Shown: piece by piece, positions 9,680 through 20,900 of the stretch
How positions within the stretch are numbered: position 1 is the stretch's first letter
Layout of the letters: the number at the start of each line of letters is the position of its first letter
Notes under the pieces: generated by a model
Seen by the model: the letters and a program-made list of their open reading frames with translations, nothing else
Told to the model about the DNA's origin: nothing
Database searches by the model: none
Assembly (NCBI GenBank): GCA_965603365.1
Contig: CBFDCR010000019.1
Coordinates: 11,340-75,339, forward strand
Source: JAHELQ01 sp965603365
GTDB taxonomy: Bacteria > Acidobacteriota > Aminicenantia > UBA2199
DNA: 64,000 bases
Direction of reading: 5' to 3'
Position numbers and translations under genes: made by a program

Positions 9680-12600
9680 TTAATCACTACCCTGTCCTGA
9701 AACGGCAAAATCGAACGAGTGATAATCGTCCTCGATCGCCCTGGCCAGTACGACATCGGGCAACATTTTTATGTCCTCCAACTTCATTTCGACATTCTCT
9801 ATAATCTGGCCGATAATCGATAGGAGAACCCCCTTCATCTCGATTATGGTGGCCTCCTTAAACAGGTCCGTGGCGTACTCTAAGGCAAACAGTAGCCGGT
9901 CTTGCAGCTCAAAGGCGAAGAGCATCAAATCAAAACGGGTAATATTGCGATCGACGTTCATCATGGTCTCCCTGGAAAGGTCGGTGTTATTGGCATTATC
10001 ATCATCACCGGCAGTACGGCTGCCGGGATTCAAATCGGCAAAGGAAAAATATGAAAACATGACATCGAAAACCGGGTTTCTATATATATCCCGTTTGCCG
10101 GATATCTTCTTTACCAATTTTTCAAATTGATAATCCTGGTTCTCAAAGGCATTTAATACTTTGCCCCTGACCTCTCTTAAAAAATCCATATAGGTCATCC
10201 CCGGCCGGGGATAGTTTCTTATGGCCAGCGTATTCACAAACATGCCGATTATATGGTCTAAATCGCTGTGCCGCCGACCGGCCGCCACTGTACCGACGAC
10301 GATATCCGTCTGGCTGCTCAACTTCGCCAGGAATATGTTGTATATTGAAAAAATGACCATATACAGTGTCGATTCCGTGATCCTGGCCAGCCTGGTTAAC
10401 GCCTGGGTCTCGTCTCTGTCCAGGTAGAAATTGATCGTATTGCCTGCCGTACTTTGAGCGGCGGGCCGTTGAAAATCGAGCGGCAAATCGAGCCTGGGCG
10501 CCTCATCGGCAAATTCCGTCAACCAATATGCCTCCTGCTGCTTAATCAGATCCCTCTGGCCCTGACTATTCTGCCATTCACTGTAGTCCCTATATTGTAA
10601 TTTTATTGCCGGCAGATCTTCGTCGGCGGACAACGACAAAAACTCCCTATACAATACCTGGTAGGAATTGCCGTCGGTTACGATATGGTGCATGTCGATC
10701 ATCAGGATGTCGCGCCCGGGGCTGCTTACCGCACTCACCCTGAGTAACGGTGCTTGTGTCAAATCAAAGGGTCTTTCAAACTGCCGTATTACTGCCGGAA
10801 TTTCTTCTTCGCCGGCCTCATGATAATTAATTTTAAAGTCCAGCTCAGGGTGTACCCGCTGAACCGGCCTGCCGTTCACCATGACAAACGAGGTTCTCAA
10901 GCCCTCATGCCGCCGGATCAGTTTTTTAAAGGTCTTTTCAACCTGGCCTTTGACAGGCGGCATGTCCAGGTTAACGATCCGGGGTATGTTGTAGATCGTA
11001 CCGGCGGGGTCCATATGCTGTAAAAAATAGAGGCGGTGTTGGGCGGAGGAGAGGGGGTAATACTCTTTGCTCTCAACCGGCTCGATGGCGGCGTATTTAG
11101 ATTGCCGACGGCAGCGGATGGCGGTTCGGATATACTCCGCCTGATCGATTAAGGTGGGTGAATCAAACACGGCAATCAAGGGGATTTTGACATTCATCTC
11201 TTCGTGGACCCTGGCTGCCAGGGTGATTGCCCGCAGCGAATGCCCGCCCCACTCAAAAAAATTGGCCTGGGTCCCGATTGTCTCTTCGTCAAGCATCAGC
11301 ACTTCAGCCCAGATCTCCCGCAGCTTTTTCTCTATTTCGTCCCGGGGAGCGGTAAACCCGGCGGCCGCCGGTATTTCCGGTGCCGGCAGGGCCTGGCGGT
11401 CGATCTTTCCATTGGGGGACAACGGCCAGCCGGCCACCTGCACAAAATATGTCGGGATCATATAATCCGGCAGGAAATCGGACAGGTAGTCCTTTATGCC
11501 GGGCCGGTCCAATTCCCTACCGTCTTCACATATTACATACGCATATAGGGAACTAAAACCGTCGTGATCACTCCGGCCAAAAACGACCGCGTCTTTTATG
11601 TCGTCATGTCTCAAGAGCAGGCTCTCTATCTCTCCCGATTCGACCCGATAACCCCTGACCTGGATCTGGTTGTCCTGCCGGGCTTCATATTGAAAAAAAC
11701 CGTCTCCATCCAAAAACCCGGCGTCGCCGGTGCGGTAGAGCCTTTCGCCGCTTAAGGGCTGGCGGCAAAATACCCCTTCGCTCAGAGAGGCTTGATTCAA
11801 GTAGCCCCTGGTCATGCCTGTCCCGCCTATACATATCTCTCCCCGTATATTGAGGGGGCAGGCTTCACCGTCCGGGCCCAAAACGACCATCGTCGTATTG
11901 GCAATGGGCCGACCCAAGGGTATCCGCAGTTGGCCGGCTGCCGGCATGGTGTCTATGATATAACATGAGGCATAGATGGCGGATTCCGTCATGCCGTAAA
12001 TATTGGCGATTTTGGCCTGTTGAAATAGACCGTACCATGTCCTGACCAGGTGGACCGGCAGGGCTTCGCCGCCGTTAAAGACCCATCTTAAACGGGGCAG
12101 CGGTTCGGTGATGCCGTTGTTTTTAATGTTTTCTAAGAAGACTTTCATCAAGGCGGGCACAAACTGGGTGACGGTAACCTTGTGGTCCTCAAGCTGTTTA
12201 TACAACTGCTGCGGGTCCCTGACATCATCGTCGCCGATGACGACAAGCCTGGAGCCCTTCAGCAGGGGCCAGAAAAATTCCCAGACCGAATCGGTGAAAC
12301 TGGCGGATGTCTTCTGGGCCACCACATCCTGCCCCGTTAACCTGAATATGTCGTCGAGCCAGGACAGGGTATTCAATACGGCCCGATGGCAAATCATCAC
12401 CCCCTTGGGATTGCCCGTTGAACCGGAGGTATATATGATATAGGCCAGATCCTCTTCGGAGTGGCTGGTGGGGGGGTAATCGCCCTCTTGCTCCCGGAGG
12501 TCCCGGTATTGATAGAGGGTCAGCCGGGGATAATGAACATCACATCGATCCAGGCAAATGACGGCATCGAGGCCCTGGGGAACATATGCCAACACCGCCG

Positions 12601-13741
12601 CCAATTTCGAGGATTCGCTGACAAGAACCTTACAGGCGCTGTCTTTGATAATGTATTGAATCCGCTTAGGGGGGTAGCCCGGATCGACGGGCACATAAGC
12701 ACCCCCGGCCTTGTGGATTCCCAGGATGGTGCCCACCATATTTATACCCCGATCCAGGTAAACGGCCACCAGGCTGTTGGCGCCGACGCCGCCGCGAATC
12801 AATAAATGGGCCACCTGGTTGGACGCCTTCTCCAGCTTCTCATAGGTGATCTCTTTTCCCCCTTCGATGACGGCGATGGCCCGGGGTGACCGGCTGGCCT
12901 GCCGGGAAAACAACTGCGGGATGGTTGTCTCCCCCTGGTACTTCTCAGAGGTGCGATTGATCCTGTCTATCAGCTCCTTCCCCGGGGCAGTTCTTAAGTC
13001 GATTTGCGCCAATCTCCGGGCCGGGTTGTCCAGGGCAGAAGTCAAACAATGGGCCAGGTGTGTAGCCACCAGGCGCATGGCGCTGGGGGAAAACAGGGCG
13101 GCATCATAATTGATCTCACCCACGATGACCCGGCCCCGTCTTTCAAACAGGAAGACCGCCTCGTATTCGGCCGGGTCGATAATCTCCTCGGGCTGGAGGT
13201 TTTTAAACACCACCATGTTGGCAAATATGGGGGCAGGCTCTTCACCGCTGTCGTGGGCTAACAATTTAAGGATTTCGGGAAAGGGATAATTCATGTTCTC
13301 GTTGGCTTCGGAGACCGTCTGTTTGACCGAAAAGAGTAAGTCTCTGAATGTTCTGGCCGGGTCCAGCCGGGTTCGCAAGGCCACGATCCTGTTGTTATAG
13401 AATCGATTCTCCTCCTGTTTAAAGACCGGGCTGCCGATTATAATATCGTCATGGCCGGAATACCTGGACAATACGATATTCAGCCCTGTCAGCAGGATAA
13501 GGTAGAGGCCGTAGTCCGATGAACCGGCGGTATGGATCATTTTTTCACAAACCCCTGGGGGAAGATTAACGGTCGCCAGCCCCCGGCTCCCCCGCTTATG
13601 TTGATGGGGGAGAGATCTGGCATAATCATGGGGAAAGCCCGAAAGGGAGAGGGGCCCGGACAATTTATGGAGCCAGTAGGCCTTCTCGCCGTCGAATTTC
13701 CCGCTTAAAACCGTTAGGTTTTGTAAAATTTTTGCTTCCAT
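9680..13741 (-). CDS. NRPS subunit: half-C, A, PCP, C
   Basis: 1353 residues. Half-condensation domain at 15-255. Uninterrupted A domain at 268-790, with A3 YTSGSTGNPKG near 437 and A10 NGKIDRQALP near 777. PCP at 795-870 (GGHSL near 832). Full C domain at 890-1330 (HHIVTDG near 1018). The A4 region reads SFTDSVWEFFW, so the usual Asp235 position appears to be Thr. My by-eye code TDWQVNII matches nothing I know, so the substrate is left open. The gene lies just downstream of a PLP aminotransferase that could supply an unusual amino acid (inference). After the C domain the tail reads DDYHSFDFAV plus seven further residues (SGQGSD region), resembling but extending the short tails of its neighbours. 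Confidence 0.92.
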   Translation of the reverse strand: MEAKILQNLTVLSGKFDGEKAYWLHKLSGPLSLSGFPHDYARSLPHQHKRGSRGLATVNLPPGVCEKMIHTAGSSDYGLYLILLTGLNIVLSRYSGHDDIIIGSPVFKQEENRFYNNRIVALRTRLDPARTFRDLLFSVKQTVSEANENMNYPFPEILKLLAHDSGEEPAPIFANMVVFKNLQPEEIIDPAEYEAVFLFERRGRVIVGEINYDAALFSPSAMRLVATHLAHCLTSALDNPARRLAQIDLRTAPGKELIDRINRTSEKYQGETTIPQLFSRQASRSPRAIAVIEGGKEITYEKLEKASNQVAHLLIRGGVGANSLVAVYLDRGINMVGTILGIHKAGGAYVPVDPGYPPKRIQYIIKDSACKVLVSESSKLAAVLAYVPQGLDAVICLDRCDVHYPRLTLYQYRDLREQEGDYPPTSHSEEDLAYIIYTSGSTGNPKGVMICHRAVLNTLSWLDDIFRLTGQDVVAQKTSASFTDSVWEFFWPLLKGSRLVVIGDDDVRDPQQLYKQLEDHKVTVTQFVPALMKVFLENIKNNGITEPLPRLRWVFNGGEALPVHLVRTWYGLFQQAKIANIYGMTESAIYASCYIIDTMPAAGQLRIPLGRPIANTTMVVLGPDGEACPLNIRGEICIGGTGMTRGYLNQASLSEGVFCRQPLSGERLYRTGDAGFLDGDGFFQYEARQDNQIQVRGYRVESGEIESLLLRHDDIKDAVVFGRSDHDGFSSLYAYVICEDGRELDRPGIKDYLSDFLPDYMIPTYFVQVAGWPLSPNGKIDRQALPAPEIPAAAGFTAPRDEIEKKLREIWAEVLMLDEETIGTQANFFEWGGHSLRAITLAARVHEEMNVKIPLIAVFDSPTLIDQAEYIRTAIRCRRQSKYAAIEPVESKEYYPLSSAQHRLYFLQHMDPAGTIYNIPRIVNLDMPPVKGQVEKTFKKLIRRHEGLRTSFVMVNGRPVQRVHPELDFKINYHEAGEEEIPAVIRQFERPFDLTQAPLLRVSAVSSPGRDILMIDMHHIVTDGNSYQVLYREFLSLSADEDLPAIKLQYRDYSEWQNSQGQRDLIKQQEAYWLTEFADEAPRLDLPLDFQRPAAQSTAGNTINFYLDRDETQALTRLARITESTLYMVIFSIYNIFLAKLSSQTDIVVGTVAAGRRHSDLDHIIGMFVNTLAIRNYPRPGMTYMDFLREVRGKVLNAFENQDYQFEKLVKKISGKRDIYRNPVFDVMFSYFSFADLNPGSRTAGDDDNANNTDLSRETMMNVDRNITRFDLMLFAFELQDRLLFALEYATDLFKEATIIEMKGVLLSIIGQIIENVEMKLEDIKMLPDVVLARAIEDDYHSFDFAVSGQGSD

Positions 13742-13772
13742 TCACATATCCCTGGGCCGCTGGAGGGCCGGT

Positions 13773-14954
13773 CTAATTATTGACAAAAAAATCGTACAGC
13801 CGGTCAATGCCTTCGTTGTACTGTTGGGCCGTATAAGATAGGCGAAAGGTGCCGGGAATCCCGAAATCGGAACCGGGCACTATCGCCACCCCGGTATCGT
13901 TTAATATCTTTTTGGCCAGCTCAAATTCATGGGCCACCCTCTTTTTCTTTAAATAGTGGCGGCAGTCTATGGTGATATAGAAACTTCCCTTGGCCGGGAG
14001 CACCCGGACAGGGGAATTGTCCGTGAATTTTTGCAGGGTGTAATCCCGCTTTTTTTTGTATAACGCCCTGATGGTTTCGAGTTCTTCCGGATGCCTCAGG
14101 GCTTCAATACCGGCGAATTGATCCACCGGGTCAACCGTCAGCAGGGTGTGATGTTGTATGGTGGTCAGGGGCGTTATTAACTCCGGCGGCACGATGCACC
14201 AGCCGACGCGGCGGCTGTACATGCGGTAGGCCTTCGAGAAGGAGTTGGTGACCACCAGCGGGGATCGTGTCTTTATCGCCCCATTCTTGTTAAAGACATC
14301 CAGCATATTGACGGCGGGGCCATCGAAAGCGACGTTATCGTATATCTCGTCGAAGATGATGACTGCCTGTCCATCCACGATCCGGTCTATTTCGACGAGA
14401 TCTGCTGCCGTCAGGATATTGCCGATGGGGTTGCCGGGGGAATTAATCACGACGATTTTAGTCCGGCCGCTGAAATTTTGCTTGAAGGATTCCAGGTCCA
14501 GCGCCATCGTCTCCAGGTCGATTCGATAATAGCGAACCCTTGTTTTCAGAAGATTGGCACAGATCTTGTATAGGGGATAATAGGGCAAGGGGATCAGGAC
14601 TTCATCGTTTTCGTCATTTAATAGGGAGTTGTAAAGGTTTCGCATCAAGGCACTGGTGCCGACGCCGATGATGATGTTGGCGGGATCGATTTTAAGCCTG
14701 TTCTTCTCCTCATAAAAGGCCGCCAACTCCTCTTTTAGCTCGGGCAGGCCGGTGGGAAAGACCAACGAGTATTTATCGTAGGATTCCAGGGCAGCCATCA
14801 TGGCGCCGATGATGTCGGCGTGTATCGGCAGCTCCGATTTCCCTAAGGTCAACCTGATGACCGCCTGCCCTCTTTTTTCCCTTTCATAGGCCAGTTGATC
14901 CATCACAAACATGAGGAACTCGTCTTTAATAAAATCGATGCCAATATCTCTCAC
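13773..14954 (-). CDS. Class I/II PLP-dependent aminotransferase
   Basis: 393 residues, starting with GTG at 14954 behind an AGGAGAG Shine-Dalgarno site. Fold-type I aminotransferase features are clear: NSPGNPIG near 170, the cofactor-Asp region IFDEIYD near 200, the Schiff-base lysine in TNSFSKAYRMYSRRVGW near 240, and the carboxylate-binding Arg in RLSYTAQ near the C-terminus. Length and motifs fit the aspartate/aromatic aminotransferase superfamily. The gene sits between two NRPS genes with gaps of 10 and 31 bp, so its likely role is to make or convert an amino acid building block for the synthetase. The substrate cannot be read from the sequence. It lacks the aromatic tail found on NRPS subunits and ends DFFVNN. 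Confidence 0.9.
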   Translation of the reverse strand: MRDIGIDFIKDEFLMFVMDQLAYEREKRGQAVIRLTLGKSELPIHADIIGAMMAALESYDKYSLVFPTGLPELKEELAAFYEEKNRLKIDPANIIIGVGTSALMRNLYNSLLNDENDEVLIPLPYYPLYKICANLLKTRVRYYRIDLETMALDLESFKQNFSGRTKIVVINSPGNPIGNILTAADLVEIDRIVDGQAVIIFDEIYDNVAFDGPAVNMLDVFNKNGAIKTRSPLVVTNSFSKAYRMYSRRVGWCIVPPELITPLTTIQHHTLLTVDPVDQFAGIEALRHPEELETIRALYKKKRDYTLQKFTDNSPVRVLPAKGSFYITIDCRHYLKKKRVAHEFELAKKILNDTGVAIVPGSDFGIPGTFRLSYTAQQYNEGIDRLYDFFVNN

Positions 14955-14964
14955 TGTTTCTCTC

Positions 14965-17900
14965 CTAAATATTAAATTTGACTTCCGTATCTATCTTTTT
15001 AAAAGGCCGAATGTCGTAGCCGATATCGATGTCTTTGAGTAAAACCGTTTCATCTTCGCCAATTGCAGCCGCGATGCGCTTGAAGAGATCGATACACCTC
15101 TCTATTGTCTCGGGTTTAAACAAGGCGGTGGCATATTCGAGGTTAAATATTAACAGGCCGTCGGCCTCTATGGCGGTTAGATTCAAATCGAATTTGGCCG
15201 ATGAGGGGTGATGGTCCGGCGCGGCCGCCGGATCATAGTCGGCCACGTCGCCGGCATACTCGTTTTGATTCAGCAGGTTAAACAAGACGTCGAAAACGGG
15301 GTTTCGGCCCGTATGCCTATCCAGGGCGAGCCGGGCCACCAGATCCTCAAAGGGATACTCCTGGTTCTCAAAGGCGGCCAGGCAGCTTGCCTTCACTTCG
15401 TCGAGGAATTCCACAAAACTCTTATTGCCCGCCGGGACATTCCTGATGGCCAGTGTGCCTACAAAATTGCCGATTACCCGGGCCAGATCCACATGTCTTC
15501 TACCGGCTATGGGCGTGCCCACCACGATATCTTCCTGGCCGCTCAACCGGGACAGCCAGATATTAAAGATGGACAGCAGCACCATAAACAGGGTGGCATT
15601 GGTTTTATCGGCTGTTTCTCTTAAAATGGCCGCTTCCTTCTCCGCTAATGAGAAAAACGTATAGCTGCCTTTACCGTTTTGCCCGGCCGGTCTGGGGAAA
15701 TCGGTGGGCAGATCGAGCAGGGGCAGCTTGCCTGAAAAGTTTTTTAACCAGAACTCTGCCTGCTTCTCTACTATCTTTCGCTGCTCTTCACCGTTTGCCC
15801 ATAGGGCGTAATCGGTGTACTGCAGCTTTAATGGCGGCAGGTCCCGGCCTTCATACAGGGCGGCGAAGTCTTCATTCAGTATGCCGTGGGATACCCCATC
15901 CGAAATGATGTGGTGCATATCTACGACTAAGATGTTAAAATCCCGGCTGCCGATCAGGCCGGCCCTGATTAACGGTACTCTACCCAAATCAAAGGGTCTT
16001 ACAAATTTTTTCAAGAGCCGTTCAACCCCCGGGGCCCCGCCATCCGTCGGCGCCGACGACTCGAAATAGGTAATGTGAAAATCCAGGCGATCATGAACCC
16101 TCTGCACCGGTTCGCCCTCTACCAGCTCGAACGAGGTGCGCAGGCAATCGTGCCGCCGGATCAACTGCCTAAAGGCCCTCTCCAATTTCTCCCGGGCCAC
16201 TTCCGGCCCCAGGTGTCTCGAGAAGGGTATGTTGTAGCTAATGTTTTGCCGGTTTATTTGCTGTAAAAAGTAGAGCCGCCGCTGGGAAGCTGAGAGGGGA
16301 TAATACTCTCTCTTTTCCATTGGTTCGATGGGTACATGACGCTCGGCCGCGGCTCTTCTTATATATGCGGACAGGCCGATGATGGTGGGCTGCTTAAATA
16401 CCTCGACGATGGGGATCTTGATATTAAATTCCCGGTGTATCCTGGCTATGAGTATGGTTGCCTTTAAGGAGTGGCCGCCCAAATCGAAAAAATCGGAGTG
16501 GATGCCGATGGCACTGTCGGCAATTTTTAATACATCCGCCCAGATCTCCACCAGTTTTTTCTCTACCTCCCCCACCGAGGCGGCATGACCGCCCTTTGCC
16601 TCTATTTCCGGTGCCGGCAGTGCCTGCCTGTCCACCTTGCCGTTGGCGGAGAGGGGGATTTTATTGAGCCGGATAAAGAATGAGGGCACCATGTAGTAGG
16701 GTAAACTCTCCGCCAGGCAGTTCTTGATATCGGCCTGGTCCATTCCCGGCTGCCGCTCCTCAGCCAGCACCACATAGGCACACAGGTGCATGTCGCCGTT
16801 ATCCCCCGGCCGGTCGATCACCACGGCATCCTCGACACCGTCTATTAAAATGAGCTGCGACTCGATCTCCCCGGGCTCTAGGCGGAAGCCCCTCAACTGG
16901 ACCTGGTGATCCTGCCGCCCCAGGTAGGCCATCTCGCCGCTGTGGTAAAATTTCACCAGGTCGCCCGAAAGATAGAGTCTCTGACCGGCTCTATAGGGAT
17001 CGTCGACAAATTTCCGGGCAGTCAATTCCGGCTTGTTTAAGTACCCCCTGGATAGCCCGGGCCCGCCTACGGCCAACTCCCCGGCCACGCCCAGGGGCTG
17101 GAGCCTCAAACGGCCGTCCAATACATAGGCGTGGGTGGTGGGCAGCGGCCGGCCGATGTTATCGGTATTGCGCTCGATTTCAGCCGCGCCGACCTCCTTG
17201 TAGGTCACATGAACGGTGGTCTCGGTGATGCCGAACATGTTGATCAACCGGGTTTCGGGGTACTTCTCCTGCCAGGATTTCAGCCGGGCGGGTTTCAGGG
17301 CCTCGCCGCCGAATATCACATACCTCAGCCTGAGCGCCTTCGCCTGGCTGGCCATTTCCCAGTTTAACAAATTGTAGAAGGCCGACGGCGTCTGGTTTAA
17401 CACGGTTACCCCTTCGCTCTTTAAGAGTTCTAAATATTTCTCCGTATCCATGGCCAGCCATCTGGGTATGACGATCAATGTCCCGCCGTAGAGCAGGGCG
17501 CCGTACATCTCCCAGACGGAAAAGTCGAAACAGAAGGAGTGAAACATCGTCCAGACGTCGCGGCTCCCGAAATCAAACAGGCTGTTGTCGTTAAACAGCA
17601 GGCGCACCACACTCCGGTGTTCCACTGCCGAGCCTTTGGGTTTGCCGGTGGTGCCGGAGGTGTATATGAGATAGGCCAGATCCCCCGGTCGGTTGAGGTG
17701 TCCCGGGTTTCCAGGCGGGGCGGCGGCAACCTGTTCCGTTAATTCGGCCAATAACAGTATGTGCAGGGCCGACGGCTGCGGCCCCTCGCCATGGTGCGGT
17801 ATATAGGCGATGCCTTTAATCTCCCTTAACACCGCCTGGGGGGGCAGCTTTTTGCCATTTTCCAGGATCTCGTGGATGAGTTCGCCGAAGGTCGATTCCC

Positions 17901-20900
17901 CTTCGCCGATGACCAGTATATCCACATGCCGGTCCTGTAAGATCGACACACAATCGCTGGTGGCATAGGGGCCACCGGCAATGATCGGCACGTCACTGCG
18001 CCACTGCCTGAGCATCAGGGTGGTGCGGTGAAACAGGTCCCGGGAAAAATTGAGCGAGCGGATGCCGACGATATCGGGTTTAAACCGGCAGACCAGCTCT
18101 TTTAATTGGGCAAAATTGTCGAAATCCAACCGTGATTTGGCGATCCGGCCTTCGACCTCATCGCCAAATTGTTTATACAGGCTGGACATCAGGTACATCA
18201 AACCCAGCGGCGGCTCGGCCACGTCATAGATCACGCTGCTCTCACCGCTGAACTCCTGGGAGACATCCAGCAGCAATATCTTCAGGGCGTCCTGGCGGGG
18301 ATTCCTGGCCGGGAATATGCCCCTGAGTCTCCGGTTTAAACCCGGTACAAAGGCCCGGCGCTCATCACAGAAGTCCTGTACACTCAACTGCTGCCTGGTA
18401 AGACCGGCCAGCTTCAGGATATCGTCGAAACAACCGATCTCTGCCGGCAGGTAGTTGTTATATTTCTGCACCACCTCATCTTCGGTAAATAACCTCATCT
18501 GGTGGGGCAGGACCTCCAGCAGGCGTTCGGGTAACAGGAAGTAGTCGTTCAGGAAATCTGTCTGGTATTTTACGGTAAACTTCTTATCGAAGGGCAGGGT
18601 ACCGGCATAATTATTCTGGGTCAAATTCTCCTGGTCCAGGATGGCCTGCCTGGGGATGCCGCTGTCGATGGCGATCTTCTCCATATCGGTATTGGAATAT
18701 ATCCTCAGGATGTTGATGTAGGGGAAGTGAATCCACTTTATACTCTTGATAAACTCCAGGGTCATCAGGGCTTCCTCTTCGGTTTCGCTGGGAAAGCCGT
18801 GCATGGTAAAGAGATCCAGTATCACCTGGGGATGTTGAGCACAGAAGTATTCGATGTTTTCCCGGAGTTTATCGATATTTAAATTTTTGCCTATCAGCTT
18901 TTGCAGCCGCAGGGAGGGTGTTTCCAATGCCAGGGCCAGGCCGCTGACCCCGGCCTCTACCATTCGATCGATGTAGCCGGGGGTCAGCAGGTCGCCCCGC
19001 ATGCCGCTGGGAAAGAACAGTTGCAGGCAGAGGCGGTGTTTAAGCAGTAACTCGAAGAATCTCGAACTGTTCTCGGCATTTAAGTTGAATATATCGTCGA
19101 TAAAGGCAAATCGCCTGATGCCGATATCGTAATAGAGCTTGACCTCGGCCAATATATTCTCGGCCGAGCGGCAGACGTGCTTTTTGGGCCATATCCGGTG
19201 ACAATAGGCACACCTATAGGGACAGCCCCGGCTGCCCTGCAAGGCGATACTGTTTTTAACTGCCGCCTGGCCGATGTACTGGTTGTACTTTTCGTAGTCA
19301 ACCAGGGGCCGTTCGGGAACCGGCAAACCGTCAAAATCGGTTATCTGGGGCCGGGCCCCGGTTTTGATGGGCTCGAACTTCTGCTGCTGGAGATTCAACA
19401 GGGCGATCAGGGAGATCTTCGCCATATCGCCGCTGCCGGTCAAAAGATAAGACACGTGGGCATCTCTGAGCATGTAAATCACTCTCTTTTCCGGATAGGC
19501 CGGATCGATGGGCAGATAGGCACCGCCGGCCTTCAGTACGGCCAACAGGGCCACCACCATACCCGGGGAGGGCTCGAGCATCACCCCGACGATGACGTCC
19601 GGTGCTACCCCCCGGCTTCTCAACAACCGGGCCCATTGATTGGCCTGCCTGTTGAGTTCGCTGTAGGTTAATGTGTTGTCTTCAAAGCGGACGGCGATAT
19701 GTCCGGGTACCCTGGCCGCCTGCTCTTCAAACAGCAGGTGGATCGTCTTGTTTTCGGGATAACCGGCAGCGGTATCGTTAAACTCGTACAACAGTTGACT
19801 CTTCTCCTCTTCGGTCAGTACCTCGAGGTCGGCGATCGGGGTGTCGGGACAGCGGAGAACCTCTGCCAGCAGGTGGGTATAGTGACCGGCCCAGCGGGAG
19901 ATCGTCGCGTCGTGGTAATAGGCGCGGTTGTAAACCAGGCTGCCCCACAGGCCGTCCTCTTGCCGGTGGATCAACAGGTTGAGGTCATATTTTCCCCAGC
20001 CCAGGTTGGTCTCGACCACATCAACCTCCATACCGGCCGTGGGGGGAAGGGGAAAGGGAAAAGGCGCCTCATCGTATTGGAACAGGATGTCGAACAGGGC
20101 CGTCCGGCTCATGTCTATGCCGGGCTTCAACTCCAATACCAGCTTCTCGAAGGGGAGGCTGTTGTATTTTTGATCCTCATCCATTAGGTGACGCAAATCC
20201 TCCAGCCACTGCCGGAAGGAGAGTTCCGGCACCATAAAACTGCCGGAAACCGACAGGTTGGCCAGGGGCCCGATGATCTGTTCCATGGCCGCCTGGCTGC
20301 GGTTCTCTTCACTCAGCCCGATGACTATTTCATTCTGCCCGGAATATTTGTGCAGGAGTACCTTAAAGGCGGCCAGTAAAACCAGGAAACAACTGTATCC
20401 GCTGGCGCGGCCGAAGCGGTCGAGTCGGTCTTCTATAGCCCCGGGTATTTTGAATTTTTTCCTGCCTTCGAAGAAAACATGGATGGCCTGGCGGGGATTA
20501 TCCGTGGGCAGTTCCAAAGGCCTGAGTTTTCCCTTCAGCCGCCTCTTCCAGTAAAAAACCAGGGGCACCAACCATTCGTCGGCAAAGCCGTACTGCCATT
20601 GGGAGAAATCGGCATAGTGCTGCGAGAGCGGCGGCAAAGCCGGGGTTTTCCCCTCCAGGTATCCCCGGTAAAGGGACCATAGCTCGCCGCTGAAGATCTT
20701 CAGGGAGTAACGGTCACAGACGATGTGATGGAAACCGACGGCCAACAGGTGCCTGTCGTCGGAGATGGTGATGAGTTTGGCCCGCATCAGCGGCGGGGTC
20801 TCCAACTCGAAGGGCTGCTTGACGAAATCGATTGACAGGGAGAGGGCCTGTTCATGTTTATCGCCGGGAACATCGTCCGCCAGTACCACCGTCTCGAGCC

